Assembly: GCA_003435055.1 (NCBI GenBank)
Contig: QUMM01000015.1
Span: 1 to 64,000 of the forward strand
Source of the DNA: Lachnospiraceae bacterium OF09-6
GTDB lineage: Bacteria; Bacillota; Clostridia; Lachnospirales; Lachnospiraceae
Length of the DNA stretch: 64,000 nucleotides
Direction: 5' to 3'
The notes below the pieces were generated by a model, which did not search any database, was not told where the DNA came from, and worked only from the letters and a program-made list of their open reading frames with translations. Positions 8,789-17,639 of this stretch are shown here, one piece after another (position 1 is the first letter of the stretch; each line of letters starts with the position of its first letter). Position numbers and translations under genes: made by a program.

Positions 8789-10423
8789 CTACTTCGTATC
8801 CGTCAGCCGATACATATAAGTCAGCTGTGACAGATCTGGATCATCACTTGTCAACATCGTATGCATATCAGAAATCATGGTAGCAATACCTGTCGTTTCC
8901 TGGAAAAGGCTTTTTTCTGTACACCAGACATTTCCTTCTTTCACGGCTTTAAAATCTGCCAGCAGACTGCTCTTCTCCAGTAATTCATCCAGAGAATGCA
9001 ATTCACTCTCTATGGCACTGTTGTAAATAATATAATCTGCATCACAGGCGCCTGCGTAAAAGTCTTCCATCTGCATATTCATAGTGGAAAGCGCATTATC
9101 ATTCCCCAGATTCTGGAAAATATAACGACCTCCTGCCAGTTCGATCATTTTGGAGATATAGTCTCCGGTTTTTCGCACTGTCACATATCCATTGGAGTTA
9201 ATCGAGAAAAAGGCAACCGTTTTCTCTGTATTTTCTGCTCCCAGGACATCCGTCAGCATATCCGTCTGACTTTGAAAGTACGCATCAGCCTCTTCCTCTT
9301 TATCCAGAAGCACTGCATACAGCTTCAGCCACTCCATGCGTCCCAGTGGATCACTTTCATAGCTGGAATGCTCTACCAGCACCGGAATGCCAAATTCTTC
9401 CAGCTTCTCCCGTACATCAGGAGAATGATAGATCATGGTTGATTCTATCGCAAGATCGCAGCCATTTGCCAGAATCAGTTCATAATCTGGTGCACTGTAT
9501 TTTCCTGCATATTGTATATTGCCATTTTCCATAGCTTCTTTTGCTTCCTCAATATACCAGCCATTCGCATCAGTTCCTGACAATGTGATATTTTCAATGC
9601 CACCAATGGCACGGAACAGATCCATAGAAGAGGTCGCTACCAGATAGATATGATCCAATGGCTGCTGCAAGACTTTGATCTCTTTATCCAGCCCTTCCGG
9701 CGCCTCTTTTCCTTCCGGCACGACCAGATAAGACCCTTCCTGCGCAATCGTAATCACTGCATAGTCATCCTGATAGTAATCCACTGCAAACTGTGTGGCA
9801 TACTCCAGTTCCATACTATGATCATACGTCAGCCCCGGGATCTCCAGTATCTCATGCTCCAGCCCGGTGCCGGTGCTTTTGACACCGTCGGTGTTTTCCG
9901 TTGTTTCATCAGGTACGGTGGTATCTGCCTCTGTTACAGCTTCTGACTCTTTTGTCTGTCCATCCCAGCTTTTCAACGTGGCGGAATCCAGAACGATCTC
10001 ATAATCAATCTCATGTGGCTCACTCATGGCAACCGTATCAGCAGTCACCGGAACACCAGCATCAAATCCGGCCATCGGGATCGTAAACTGTGAATTTCCT
10101 TCCGTATTTTCCGGTTCGTATTTTTCCCCATCCACAATCATATAATCATAATAAGGACTGCTGAATTCAATCCTGGCTGTCATCTGTCCATCTTTTACTG
10201 TTAGCTCCACCGGTGAGGAAATCGTAGCTCTTCCGCTTCCTCCTTCCAGAGTTCCATCCGCAATATAGATACCATCTTCCAGCCCCAGCTGCTGTACAGT
10301 TACCATACTGCTTACTTCCTCTGTCTCAGCTGTCTGGCTTTCTTCTGCTGTTGCAGCCTGTGGCAGACTTCCTGCAAGCATCACGGCTGCTGCTATCATT
10401 ACTTTTCTACGCCATCTTTTCAT
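8789..10423 (-). CDS. ABC transporter substrate-binding protein (FecB/BtuF type) with N-terminal accessory domain
   Basis: 544 residues, much longer than a usual FecB protein. A signal peptide (MAGSLPQAATA-like end, AxA site) has no lipobox Cys, which is odd for a Gram-positive binding protein. Residues ~45-155 form an extra domain: DGIYIADGTLEGGSGRA, LTVKDGQMTARI, YYDYMIVDGEKY, FTIPMAGFD and PHEIDYEI. Then comes a Glu/Thr linker, followed by a type III (TroA-like, long helix) binding fold with DLFRAIGG, DLAIESTMIYHSPDV and CDADYIIYN. A domain similar to the N-terminal one is present at the end of the riboswitch-controlled cobaltochelatase at 20475, pointing to a tetrapyrrole or metal ligand (inference). 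GGAGG precedes the ATG. Confidence 0.88.
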   Translation of the reverse strand: MKRWRRKVMIAAAVMLAGSLPQAATAEESQTAETEEVSSMVTVQQLGLEDGIYIADGTLEGGSGRATISSPVELTVKDGQMTARIEFSSPYYDYMIVDGEKYEPENTEGNSQFTIPMAGFDAGVPVTADTVAMSEPHEIDYEIVLDSATLKSWDGQTKESEAVTEADTTVPDETTENTDGVKSTGTGLEHEILEIPGLTYDHSMELEYATQFAVDYYQDDYAVITIAQEGSYLVVPEGKEAPEGLDKEIKVLQQPLDHIYLVATSSMDLFRAIGGIENITLSGTDANGWYIEEAKEAMENGNIQYAGKYSAPDYELILANGCDLAIESTMIYHSPDVREKLEEFGIPVLVEHSSYESDPLGRMEWLKLYAVLLDKEEEADAYFQSQTDMLTDVLGAENTEKTVAFFSINSNGYVTVRKTGDYISKMIELAGGRYIFQNLGNDNALSTMNMQMEDFYAGACDADYIIYNSAIESELHSLDELLEKSSLLADFKAVKEGNVWCTEKSLFQETTGIATMISDMHTMLTSDDPDLSQLTYMYRLTDTK

Positions 10424-10445
10424 ACTGTCCTCCTATGCCTCTTTT

Positions 10446-11999
10446 CTATCCTTCTTTTTCTTCCTGCTCCAGAAGACGCAGCGAGAGATTTAAATAAAAG
10501 ATCTCATCCGGATCCTCCAGACTGGACTGGAGCACTGCTTTTATCTTTTCCAGACGATACAGGAATGTACTACGGTGAATAAACATCTCATTTGCTGTCT
10601 GCGTAGCATTCAGGTTCTGTTCCAGATAGGTGCGCAGCGTCAGCATATATTCAGAATGATGTATCTCATCCAGCTTCTTCAGTTCCAGGAGACGTTCATG
10701 GCACAACATGGAAGCTGGCAGTCTCTTGGTCGTCTGCTCCATAATATATGTCAGTACGATCTGATCAAACTTGTGAATCCATACATATGGCTTTTTCCTG
10801 CCACCTACATCCAGAGCAATCTTAGCCTGCAGATACTGCCTGCGCAGATTCATGTGCCCTTCCATCGTTCTGCTGTATCCTGCCTTCAGATAACTGTCAC
10901 GAATAAAATAGATCAATGATGCTTCTACTTCCTCTTCTGTCTGACCAGTCCTGGTCAGATTAAAAAAGCAGACGATCTCCTGATGTACCTGAAAACTGGT
11001 AGAATGTGGAAACTGCTTTTTGATGTATTTGCAGATGGTTCCAGCTGTATGTTCTTTATCCCCTCTGGCAGTCTGAAGCACAAGGCAAAAATATTCATGC
11101 CGGCTGCTCCATCCAAGAGCTGCCAGCCGATTACTCATTGTCAGGTAATCTGCCGTGCGGTCTGTCACAATTGTACGACATACATCATCCAGATCATCCT
11201 TTTCCTGAAAAGATGGTTCATGAAGTAAAATATACTCCAGGTAAGACGCAAGTGCCGCAAGAAGACATTTATCTCCTTCTGACAGCTTATTATGAGATTC
11301 CAGAACTGCCACTCGATGTGTTACTTCTCCCTTTGTCCACAGATTCATACTGATCATTCTGCATCCGTTAATAAAAGCCGGAAGCAGTATTGGCTTCTCT
11401 GCTGTCAGTGACTTCTTATAGCTTTCGTCCTGGATAAATGCATTCATATATTCCAGATTCACGATCTGATCAGTAAAGAGCTGATTTTCTTTTGCGATCG
11501 CTCCGATTCTGCCTTCCGCAGTCAGTGTAAAATCCATTCCCATTACGACCAGGGGATTTCCCAGCATCTCTGCTGATAACTTTAACGCACGCTGAATTGA
11601 TCCACTCTGCAGTACCAGTGTATTCAACTGGTCTATCCAGTCATCGCACCGGTCAAAGATACGCTGAAGTGTATTTAATACATCAATGGCAGGAATTGTC
11701 TCATTCAAACGAATGTAGGGACTTTTCGGTGCCTGAATCTGTCGATCCTCAAACTTCCATTCCGTCAGAATCAGCAGAGCATCATCCAGCTCCTTTAAGA
11801 TCTGCATTCCTTTTTCATTTTTCTGAAGCTGTTTCAGATAGGCTCCCGTCATTACACAGACTCTTTCCCGGGACACGCCTGCTCCGGATGTCAGGAAAAA
11901 TGGCCGAAAATATTCGTCCTCACCGGAAATATGATCCTGCGAGACGATCTCATAACGTTCTCTTAATCTGTCTGCCAGATAAGCACTTGATAATTTCAC
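10446..11999 (-). CDS. PucR/CdaR-type transcriptional regulator
   Basis: About 517 residues. The C-terminus has the PucR helix-turn-helix: LRTYLEQNLNATQTANEMF followed by HRSTFLYRLEKI. The middle resembles a GAF-like or ligand-sensing region, and the N-terminus a PucR-like sensor. Start taken as GTG at 11999, seven bases after GGAGGTGG and overlapping the corrinoid gene stop (GTGA). It lies at the junction between the methyl-transfer genes and the ABC importer, and regulators of this type commonly govern corrinoid O-demethylase and methylamine clusters in acetogens (family knowledge). It may therefore sense a methylated substrate or the corrinoid state (inference). Confidence 0.85.
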   Translation of the reverse strand: MKLSSAYLADRLRERYEIVSQDHISGEDEYFRPFFLTSGAGVSRERVCVMTGAYLKQLQKNEKGMQILKELDDALLILTEWKFEDRQIQAPKSPYIRLNETIPAIDVLNTLQRIFDRCDDWIDQLNTLVLQSGSIQRALKLSAEMLGNPLVVMGMDFTLTAEGRIGAIAKENQLFTDQIVNLEYMNAFIQDESYKKSLTAEKPILLPAFINGCRMISMNLWTKGEVTHRVAVLESHNKLSEGDKCLLAALASYLEYILLHEPSFQEKDDLDDVCRTIVTDRTADYLTMSNRLAALGWSSRHEYFCLVLQTARGDKEHTAGTICKYIKKQFPHSTSFQVHQEIVCFFNLTRTGQTEEEVEASLIYFIRDSYLKAGYSRTMEGHMNLRRQYLQAKIALDVGGRKKPYVWIHKFDQIVLTYIMEQTTKRLPASMLCHERLLELKKLDEIHHSEYMLTLRTYLEQNLNATQTANEMFIHRSTFLYRLEKIKAVLQSSLEDPDEIFYLNLSLRLLEQEEKEG

Positions 12000-12655
12000 T
12001 TTTCTGCCACCTCCGACTGCTTCTCTATCAACTCTTTTGCCAGACTGGCACAATCTGCTGCGGTCTCTGTATAGGCGTCCGCTCCCATCTGTTCTGCCAG
12101 CTCTCTGGTCACAGCTCCTCCACCTACCAGAATCTTATACGTTCTTTTTGTATTGCGACGCAGACTCTTTACTACCTGTGCCATCTCTGGTATGGATGTA
12201 TTCAGAAGCGATGACAGACATACTATTGATACATCAGGATTCTCCCGGATTGCTTTCAGAAACTGCTTTTCTGAAATATCTACTCCAAGGTCAATCACCT
12301 CAAATCCCACACTGCGAAACATCAATGCCACAAGGTTCTTCCCCACATCATGGAGATCTCCTTCTACAGTTCCCAGTATCACTTTGCCAATTCGTGGCTG
12401 CTGACTCAGACGGTCATCCTGCTCAATCAGTTCAAAACCCTTTCGGATGCATCTGGCTGCTGCCAGAATCCTTGGAATATCACTGTCTCCGTTTTTAAAG
12501 AATTCGCTCATATCTTTCATTGCAGACAGCATTCCATCATCTACAATCTCTTTTGCCGTAACTCCTGAAGCAAGGGCAGTATTCACCAGTTCCGTTGTCT
12601 CCTGCGGATGTCCGTCTTTTATTGCTGTTCGAATCTGTTCTAAAATCTCTTTCAT
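11996..12655 (-). CDS. Corrinoid protein, methyltransferase component (second copy)
   Basis: 219 residues. A four-helix cap (B12-binding 2, about residues 1-90) is followed by a Rossmann-like B12-binding domain. The cobalt-coordinating His lies in GDLHDVGKNLV (DxHxxG), followed by the VGFEVIDLGVD and SSLLNTSIPEM strands that grip the nucleotide tail. Such proteins carry the methyl group between a substrate:corrinoid methyltransferase and a methyl-THF methyltransferase. It differs clearly from the first corrinoid protein at 15059, which suggests a second substrate or partner. It overlaps the regulator gene by 4 bp, and an AT-rich 36-bp gap separates it from the DUF2284 gene. Confidence 0.93.
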   Translation of the reverse strand: MKEILEQIRTAIKDGHPQETTELVNTALASGVTAKEIVDDGMLSAMKDMSEFFKNGDSDIPRILAAARCIRKGFELIEQDDRLSQQPRIGKVILGTVEGDLHDVGKNLVALMFRSVGFEVIDLGVDISEKQFLKAIRENPDVSIVCLSSLLNTSIPEMAQVVKSLRRNTKRTYKILVGGGAVTRELAEQMGADAYTETAADCASLAKELIEKQSEVAEK

Positions 12656-12691
12656 TTAAATTACTGCTTTCTTTTTTCTATTTATATTGTA

Positions 12692-13231
12692 TTACTCCAG
12701 CAAGAAACAGCTTGTGTATGCAATCGTACATGGACCATAGTAATATTCCATATGATTGGCCTTACAGACCTGCGTCACCAGCATACCATAAGCCTCCATG
12801 GAGGAAAATGCTTCATCCGGAAATCGGCATGGCGCATCCGGATAAGTACAGACCTTACATTTTACGCAGCTTCCGGCACTGATCGGTCTCATCTTCGGAT
12901 ACTGCTTTCTCAGTTCTTTTTCCAGACTGAGAAAATGTTCCTTATGCAGCGCCTCTGTCTCCATCATAGTCTCGCCGTCCAGCTCATCTTCCAGTTCTCC
13001 CACAGTCTGCACAATAATACCATGCTGATAGGCATCTATTATCTTCTGGCATTCTTCCAGGCTTCCACACCCCGGAGGACAGCTCCAGCACTTTCCATAT
13101 CGGTGGCAGGTGTTCTTTTCACACATTGCCCGTACCTCCGACATTAATTCTATCGTACTGCAATCCAACGGTGCCACATGGGAAAACCCATGTGCCAGTC
13201 CCTGTTTTTCCAATTCTTTATAGTCTAACAT
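12692..13231 (-). CDS. DUF2284 Cys-rich metal-binding protein
   Basis: 179 residues. Two Cys clusters are visible: CEKNTCHRYGKCWSCPPGCG near residue 40 and CVKCKVCTYPDAPCRFP near residue 125, with further Cys at VCKANH and GPCTIAYTSC. Together they look like an iron-sulfur or zinc site. This is the DUF2284 family, often found beside corrinoid methyltransferase genes and their activators (family knowledge), with no proven function. It starts 2 bp after the RACo-type gene, so the two are probably co-translated, and a role in electron delivery or metal handling for corrinoid reactivation is plausible but unproven. Confidence 0.88.
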   Translation of the reverse strand: MLDYKELEKQGLAHGFSHVAPLDCSTIELMSEVRAMCEKNTCHRYGKCWSCPPGCGSLEECQKIIDAYQHGIIVQTVGELEDELDGETMMETEALHKEHFLSLEKELRKQYPKMRPISAGSCVKCKVCTYPDAPCRFPDEAFSSMEAYGMLVTQVCKANHMEYYYGPCTIAYTSCFLLE

Positions 13232-13233
13232 TT

Positions 13234-14958
13234 CTATTCCTCCTCTGGGAAAGCCAGTTCATCCACAAAGGTATCCTGAAATTCTGCTGATGCAGCCAGT
13301 TCCAGAAAACGAATGCCCCTTACCAGCCTGTCTGTCGCTTCTAATTCATCTGTATTTAGCAATGCGATCTTGGCACCTTCTCCGGCAGCATTTCCCACAG
13401 GCTCTACCAGATGTTCCAATTCTGGCGGTAATAGCCCGATGGCACAGGCACTGGCAGGGTTCATGTAATTGCCAAACGCACCTGCAATGTAGATCTTCTG
13501 GATCTCTTTTTCAGTAATTCCCAGTTCTTTCATCAACAGCTGAATGCCTGCTGCAATGGCTGCCTTAGCCAGCTGCACTTCCCGCACATCCTTCTGAGTC
13601 AGATAAACACCTTTTTCATTTCCTGCTTTTTCCGGTGACACCAGAACAAAAATACTGTCGTTTTCCTGACCACTTTCCAAATGTCCCATTTCATCAATCA
13701 GGCCAGCTTTATACAGCTGCGCAACCAGGTCTATCAGACCAGATCCACACAATCCGATGGCAGGCTGATGATCTACCGTGGTATAGGTCCATGATCCGCC
13801 TTCATAAGCTACATGATCCACCGCTCCTGCTGCGCCACGCATTCCACATTCGATCTTGGCTCCTTCAAAAGCCGGTCCGGCTGCTGTGGAACAGGCAGCC
13901 ATTTTTTCTTTGTTCCCCAGCACCATTTCTCCATTGGTACCGATATCAATCATCAAGGATATCTCATCCTTTAAATCCTGACGCAACGCCAACAGACAGC
14001 CACAAGTATCTGCGCCTACATAACCGGCTATATCTGGAAGCATCAGCAGCTGCGCCTGTGGATGAATATGCAGTCCATATTCCTTCGCCTTCAACGTCAG
14101 CCGTTCACTGAATGCCGGATTGTACGGAGCATGTACCAGCGATCCAGGTGAAATTCCCAGAAAAAGATGATGCATACAGGTATTTCCCACAATACTTACC
14201 TGATAGATCTCTTCCGGCTGTATCTTTTTCTTTTTCGCCAATTTGTGCAAAAGCTCGTCTATCGCTGTCTGAATACAGCTGCTAAGTGCTTCCACGCCAT
14301 GTTCCAATGCATAATTAGCTCGCATGATCACATCTGCTCCGTACTGTGCCTGCGGATTCATCATACTCTCAATGGCGCATACCGTTCCATTCTCTGCGTT
14401 CATCAGATAACCTACTACTGTTGTAGTTCCTATGTCAAAGGCTGTCATATAAGCCTTCGGTTTTTCTTTTTTCAATTCCAGAATGCTGTCTCTGGTATGT
14501 ATCGCAAACCAGTCTTCTCCTTCTTTTCTTTTATCAAAAAGAGAAGCTGCCAGCTTCAGATTGGGCTCCACATGCGTCATTTCCAGACCGGATGTCTTTC
14601 TTACCTCTGTCACCAGACGCTCCCAGTCGGAGCGATTATCTCCGGCGATTGCCTTCTCCAACTTCACCGGATGAATAAAAAGTCCTGGTTTAAAAGCTAC
14701 CGGACGATTCAGTCCCTCCGTCAGAATAGCATGCTTCTGACTGGAAATCAGTGTGTCTACTTTCATTTCACTATGTACCAGAGTCTGACACGCTTTTACT
14801 ATCTCTCCATTTATTTTTACCAGACATTTTCCGCATTTACCCTGTCCCCCACAGGGTGCATCCGGACACAATCCCGCCTGAATCTCTGCCTCCAGAATGG
14901 TCGTTCCATCTGGGACTTCGATCTGTTTCTGTTCTCTGATAAATATAACTACACCCAT
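13234..14958 (-). CDS. RACo-type corrinoid activation ATPase ([2Fe-2S] + ASKHA domain)
   Basis: 574 residues. An N-terminal plant-type ferredoxin domain binds one [2Fe-2S] cluster via CPDAPCGGQGKCGKC (about residues 31-45) and CQTL. A linker follows, then a DUF4445/ASKHA ATPase domain with phosphate-binding FDIGTTTVVGYL near residue 172, a second IDIGTNGEMVLG, and the adenosine-site AGAFGNYMNPASA. This is the architecture of reductive activators of corrinoid proteins (RACo, RamA-like), which use ATP to drive reduction of inactive Co(II) corrinoid to Co(I). Both corrinoid proteins nearby are likely clients. A strong terminator precedes it, so it may have its own promoter or rely on read-through. 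Confidence 0.92.
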   Translation of the reverse strand: MGVVIFIREQKQIEVPDGTTILEAEIQAGLCPDAPCGGQGKCGKCLVKINGEIVKACQTLVHSEMKVDTLISSQKHAILTEGLNRPVAFKPGLFIHPVKLEKAIAGDNRSDWERLVTEVRKTSGLEMTHVEPNLKLAASLFDKRKEGEDWFAIHTRDSILELKKEKPKAYMTAFDIGTTTVVGYLMNAENGTVCAIESMMNPQAQYGADVIMRANYALEHGVEALSSCIQTAIDELLHKLAKKKKIQPEEIYQVSIVGNTCMHHLFLGISPGSLVHAPYNPAFSERLTLKAKEYGLHIHPQAQLLMLPDIAGYVGADTCGCLLALRQDLKDEISLMIDIGTNGEMVLGNKEKMAACSTAAGPAFEGAKIECGMRGAAGAVDHVAYEGGSWTYTTVDHQPAIGLCGSGLIDLVAQLYKAGLIDEMGHLESGQENDSIFVLVSPEKAGNEKGVYLTQKDVREVQLAKAAIAAGIQLLMKELGITEKEIQKIYIAGAFGNYMNPASACAIGLLPPELEHLVEPVGNAAGEGAKIALLNTDELEATDRLVRGIRFLELAASAEFQDTFVDELAFPEEE

Positions 14959-15006
14959 TTTATGCCTCCAAACTTATACTGCTTTTATTATAGCAAATTA
15001 TTGCTT

Positions 15007-15047
15007 AAAAAAAAAGGCTGTTAAACCTTTTCGGGTTCAACAGCCTT
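15007..15047 (-). terminator. Terminator between corrinoid gene and RACo-type gene
   Basis: AAGGCTGTTAAACC and GGTTCAACAGCCTT (15014-15047) form a stem with one mismatch and a short loop. On the minus strand a run of nine T follows (the A-run at 15007-15015). It would stop or attenuate transcription from the methyltransferase-corrinoid pair into the activator operon. Confidence 0.85.
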
Positions 15048-15058
15048 CCATATTTTTC

Positions 15059-15700
15059 TTAAGCTGCACCTGCCAGTTTCTTAGCCAGTGTTGCTGCTGA
15101 AGCTGCGTCTTCAGAATATCCGTCAGCACCAATCTCATCAGCAAATTCCTGTGTAATAGGTGCTCCACCAACCATGATCTTAATATCTTTTCTGAAATCT
15201 TCAGCTGCGATTGCTGCAACAGTATCTTTCAGAGATGGCATTGTTGTTGTTAACAGAGCAGACAGAGCGATGATCTTTGTATCTGGGTTTTCTCTGTAGC
15301 ATTCGATAATCTTAGAAGCAGGAACATCAACTCCAAGGTCGATTACTTCAAAACCTGCTGATTCAATCATCATGCCTACCAGATTCTTTCCGATATCGTG
15401 AAGGTCGCCTGCTACTGTTGCAAGAATCAGCTTACCATTAGATCCTGTAGATCCTGAAGACAGATGTGGTTTCAGAACTTCTACACCTTTCTTCATAGCA
15501 CGTGCTGCAACCAGCATTTCTGGAACGAAGATTTCTCCGTTTTTGAATTTTTCACCAACTATAGCCATTGCATCAATCATACCTTTGTTCAGGATCTCTG
15601 TTGGGTCACATCCGGAATCCAGTGCGTCCTGTACAGCTGCTCCTACCAGTTTTGCTTTACCTTTTTCTACTAATTCAGCTACCTCATTAATTGATCCCAT
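15059..15700 (-). CDS. Corrinoid protein, methyltransferase component (first copy)
   Basis: 213 residues. Helical cap domain (about 1-85) and B12-binding domain with the axial His in GDLHDIGKNLVGMM, then AGFEVIDLGVDVP, ALSALLTTTMPS and the final MVGGAPIT strand. It carries the methyl group on cobalt for the methyl-THF methyltransferase encoded 78 bp upstream in the same direction. GGAGGTAGAATC precedes the ATG. High similarity of layout to MtaC/MtbC/MttC-like proteins, but the substrate-specific partner is not in the window. Confidence 0.95.
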   Translation of the reverse strand: MGSINEVAELVEKGKAKLVGAAVQDALDSGCDPTEILNKGMIDAMAIVGEKFKNGEIFVPEMLVAARAMKKGVEVLKPHLSSGSTGSNGKLILATVAGDLHDIGKNLVGMMIESAGFEVIDLGVDVPASKIIECYRENPDTKIIALSALLTTTMPSLKDTVAAIAAEDFRKDIKIMVGGAPITQEFADEIGADGYSEDAASAATLAKKLAGAA

Positions 15701-15742
15701 GATTCTACCTCCTAAATATTTTCTTGGGTGTTTGATTTATTT

Positions 15743-15769
15743 ATGAAAAGTTTCCGCAAACTTTTTCAT
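15743..15769 (-). other. Intercistronic hairpin
   Basis: ATGAAAAGTTT-CCGC-AAACTTTTTCAT forms an AT-rich stem (one bulge) in the 78-bp gap between the methyltransferase and the corrinoid gene. There is no following T-run, so it may protect the mRNA 3' end or adjust relative expression rather than terminate. Confidence 0.5.
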
Positions 15770-15778
15770 TCGTAATTC

Positions 15779-16594
15779 TTATTTTTTAACCGGTCCGATA
15801 CGTCCTTCTCTGTATGCTGTGATGTATTCCATACAATAGTCATCCTGTCCAAGCAGTGCTTCTGTTGCATAGATCAGACCCATCATATCTCTGTTGCAAG
15901 GATCCAGAATACCACTGTCCAGTCCGTAGTTCATAGCCAGTACAGTAAATCCATAGTTCACCAGTTTACGAACAGGTAAGTTGAAAGAAATATTACTTAC
16001 AGCCGCTGTAATGTGGATCGTCGGATACTGCTTACGAATAGTGGAGATTACTTCAATATTCATAGCAATTCCATCTTCTGATGTACAAAGCATCTCTACC
16101 AGTGGGTCGATGTGAATACGATTCGGTGCGATACCATATTCTTTTGCTTTTGCCATAATCTTATCAAATACTTTCAGACGGTCAGCTGCACATTTTGGAA
16201 TACCTGTATCATCACTGAGCAGTGCAATAACCTGCCATTTTTCATTTCCTGGTTTTACCATTTCAGGGAAGATCTTGTCGATCTTGTCACCTTCACCTGA
16301 TACAGAGTTGAAAATACCAGGTTTGTTACAGAACTTATATGCTTCGATCAGGACATCTGGGCTTGGACTGTCAACAGAAATTGGCAGATCTGTGACTTCC
16401 TGAATGCACTCGATCATCCATTTTAATGTCTCTACTTCTTCTGCTTCCGGTACGGATGCGCAGCAGTCGATAAAGGTTGCTCCTGCTTCTGTCTGAGCAA
16501 TTGCTCTCTGTTTAATGAAGTCTGCATCTCTCTTTGCGATAGCTTCTGCTACAGATGGAATGGAACCATTGATTTTTTCGCCAATAACGATCAT
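15779..16594 (-). CDS. Methyl-tetrahydrofolate:corrinoid methyltransferase (MtgA/AcsE-like)
   Basis: 271 residues, a single TIM barrel of the pterin-binding (dihydropteroate synthase-like) family. Seen: GEKINGSIP at the N-terminus, GATFIDCCAS, LPISVDSPSPD, NSVSGEGDK, and VSNISFNLP near the pterin pocket. Enzymes of this type transfer the methyl group between the corrinoid protein and tetrahydrofolate, linking demethylation to the Wood-Ljungdahl pathway in acetogens (family knowledge). First gene of its transcript, with promoter at 16657-16684 and a good GGAGG site. The corrinoid partner follows directly. Confidence 0.93.
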   Translation of the reverse strand: MIVIGEKINGSIPSVAEAIAKRDADFIKQRAIAQTEAGATFIDCCASVPEAEEVETLKWMIECIQEVTDLPISVDSPSPDVLIEAYKFCNKPGIFNSVSGEGDKIDKIFPEMVKPGNEKWQVIALLSDDTGIPKCAADRLKVFDKIMAKAKEYGIAPNRIHIDPLVEMLCTSEDGIAMNIEVISTIRKQYPTIHITAAVSNISFNLPVRKLVNYGFTVLAMNYGLDSGILDPCNRDMMGLIYATEALLGQDDYCMEYITAYREGRIGPVKK

Positions 16595-16656
16595 TTACTT
16601 TTCCTCCAAATACATGATATCAGTTTTGATTTTTCGAAATCCGAATCTTTATTGAC

Positions 16657-16684
16657 ATTTTACCAAATTACTCCAGTTTTTCAA
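16657..16684 (-). promoter_or_regulatory. Sigma-A promoter of the methyltransferase operon
   Basis: On the minus strand TTGAAA (16679-16684), a 16-bp spacer and TAAAAT (16657-16662) lie about 65 bp upstream of the methyltransferase start. Confidence 0.6.
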
Positions 16685-16774
16685 GCCACGTTTTCTGTCA
16701 TATTTCCCAACATTTTCATACAATTTGTAGGAGTATTCTGCTACCTAGTGAATGATAAAGTTTTAACATAAATA

Positions 16775-16796
16775 CATCCGGGAGTTTTCCCGGATG
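16775..16796 (-). terminator. Hairpin downstream of thymidine kinase
   Basis: CATCCGGGA (16775-16783) pairs with TCCCGGATG (16788-16796) around a GTTT loop. The minus-strand continuation TATTTATGTT is only moderately T-rich, so termination of tdk transcription is likely but not certain. Confidence 0.6.
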
Positions 16797-16816
16797 CTGT
16801 CTGCTTTTTTATTTTC

Positions 16817-16843
16817 GCAACTGTTCGGTACCTTCACAGTTGC
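16817..16843. repeat. Small hairpin with conserved loop, copy 1
   Basis: GCAACTGT (16817-16824) pairs with ACAGTTGC (16836-16843) around the loop TCGGTACCTTC. A second hairpin at 33930-33956 keeps the loop but has different, still complementary stem bases. It lies immediately after the tdk stop codon. Confidence 0.6.
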
Positions 16844-17419
16844 TTATTTTCTTATTTGGGGTCCAAGGTTTCCCGCTTTGTAATGGCGGCGACACAGCGC
16901 CACGTAGTCATCATTCGCTCCCAGAAATACCTGAGCCCCCTCCCGGATAATCTCTCCCTTTTCATTAAAGCGGGTATTGCAGCTGGCTCCATCTCCACAC
17001 CAGCATACCGTCTTCAGTTCTTCGATTACATCTGCCCATGCCAGAAGCCATATGCTTCCTTCAAAAGGCTCCCTGCGAAAATCCGTACGCAGTCCATAGC
17101 AGATCACTGGTATGTTCAGATCATCTACTATATGTTCAAAAAACTCGATATCTGATTTTTTACAAAACTGCGCTTCATCCACCACCACGCAGTCATATTC
17201 CTGTATCTCTCTGTCTTCCATCTGTACCAGTTCTTCCACATATCTGCATTTTTGTTCCAGACCAATCCGACTGCGTACCACGCCCTCGTCTCTGGTATCC
17301 AGCTGCGGCTTCACCAGAAGGGCATTTTTGCCTCTTTCATAATAATTGTATACTACCATCAGGGCATTGGCTGTCTTGGAACTTCCCATGGCACCATGCC
17401 GGAAATATAACTTTGCCAT
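16844..17419 (-). CDS. tdk: Thymidine kinase
   Basis: About 191 residues, standard size for type II thymidine kinase, which phosphorylates thymidine to dTMP with ATP in salvage. Visible: Walker A-like HGAMGSSKTANAL at residues 7-19, Asp-Glu Walker B in VVVDEAQF, the lasso/zinc region CWCGDGASCNTRF with CRRH supplying Zn ligands, and the substrate-binding GYYVAL-equivalent DDYVALCRRHY. The start was placed at 17419 (MAKLYFRHG) because the family begins there and GGAGAACGTT precedes it; earlier in-frame ATGs have no ribosome site. Confidence 0.95.
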   Translation of the reverse strand: MAKLYFRHGAMGSSKTANALMVVYNYYERGKNALLVKPQLDTRDEGVVRSRIGLEQKCRYVEELVQMEDREIQEYDCVVVDEAQFCKKSDIEFFEHIVDDLNIPVICYGLRTDFRREPFEGSIWLLAWADVIEELKTVCWCGDGASCNTRFNEKGEIIREGAQVFLGANDDYVALCRRHYKAGNLGPQIRK

Positions 17420-17595
17420 AACGTTCTCCATCTCTTTATTTACTCGTTTTATCATAGCACAGAGACAGTCAAATTGTAAGTCTATATTGTTATTTATACA
17501 TCTTCTTTTTGTTGCTATATTCATGTATTATGTTGTGTGATTATTATGAGTACTTAGGAAGAATCGCAAATTTTACTTACTGCTGCATTACTCAT

Positions 17596-17639
17596 TTTGT
17601 CAATAACGTTTTCTCCATACCAATCGGTACATTGACAAA
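17596..17639. promoter_or_regulatory. Inverted repeat overlapping the alcohol dehydrogenase promoter
   Basis: TTTGTCAAT (17596-17604) and ATTGACAAA (17631-17639) are exact inverted copies with 26 bp between them. The right arm contains the -35 box, so a repressor bound across both arms could block the promoter. Only the sequence symmetry is seen. Confidence 0.45.
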
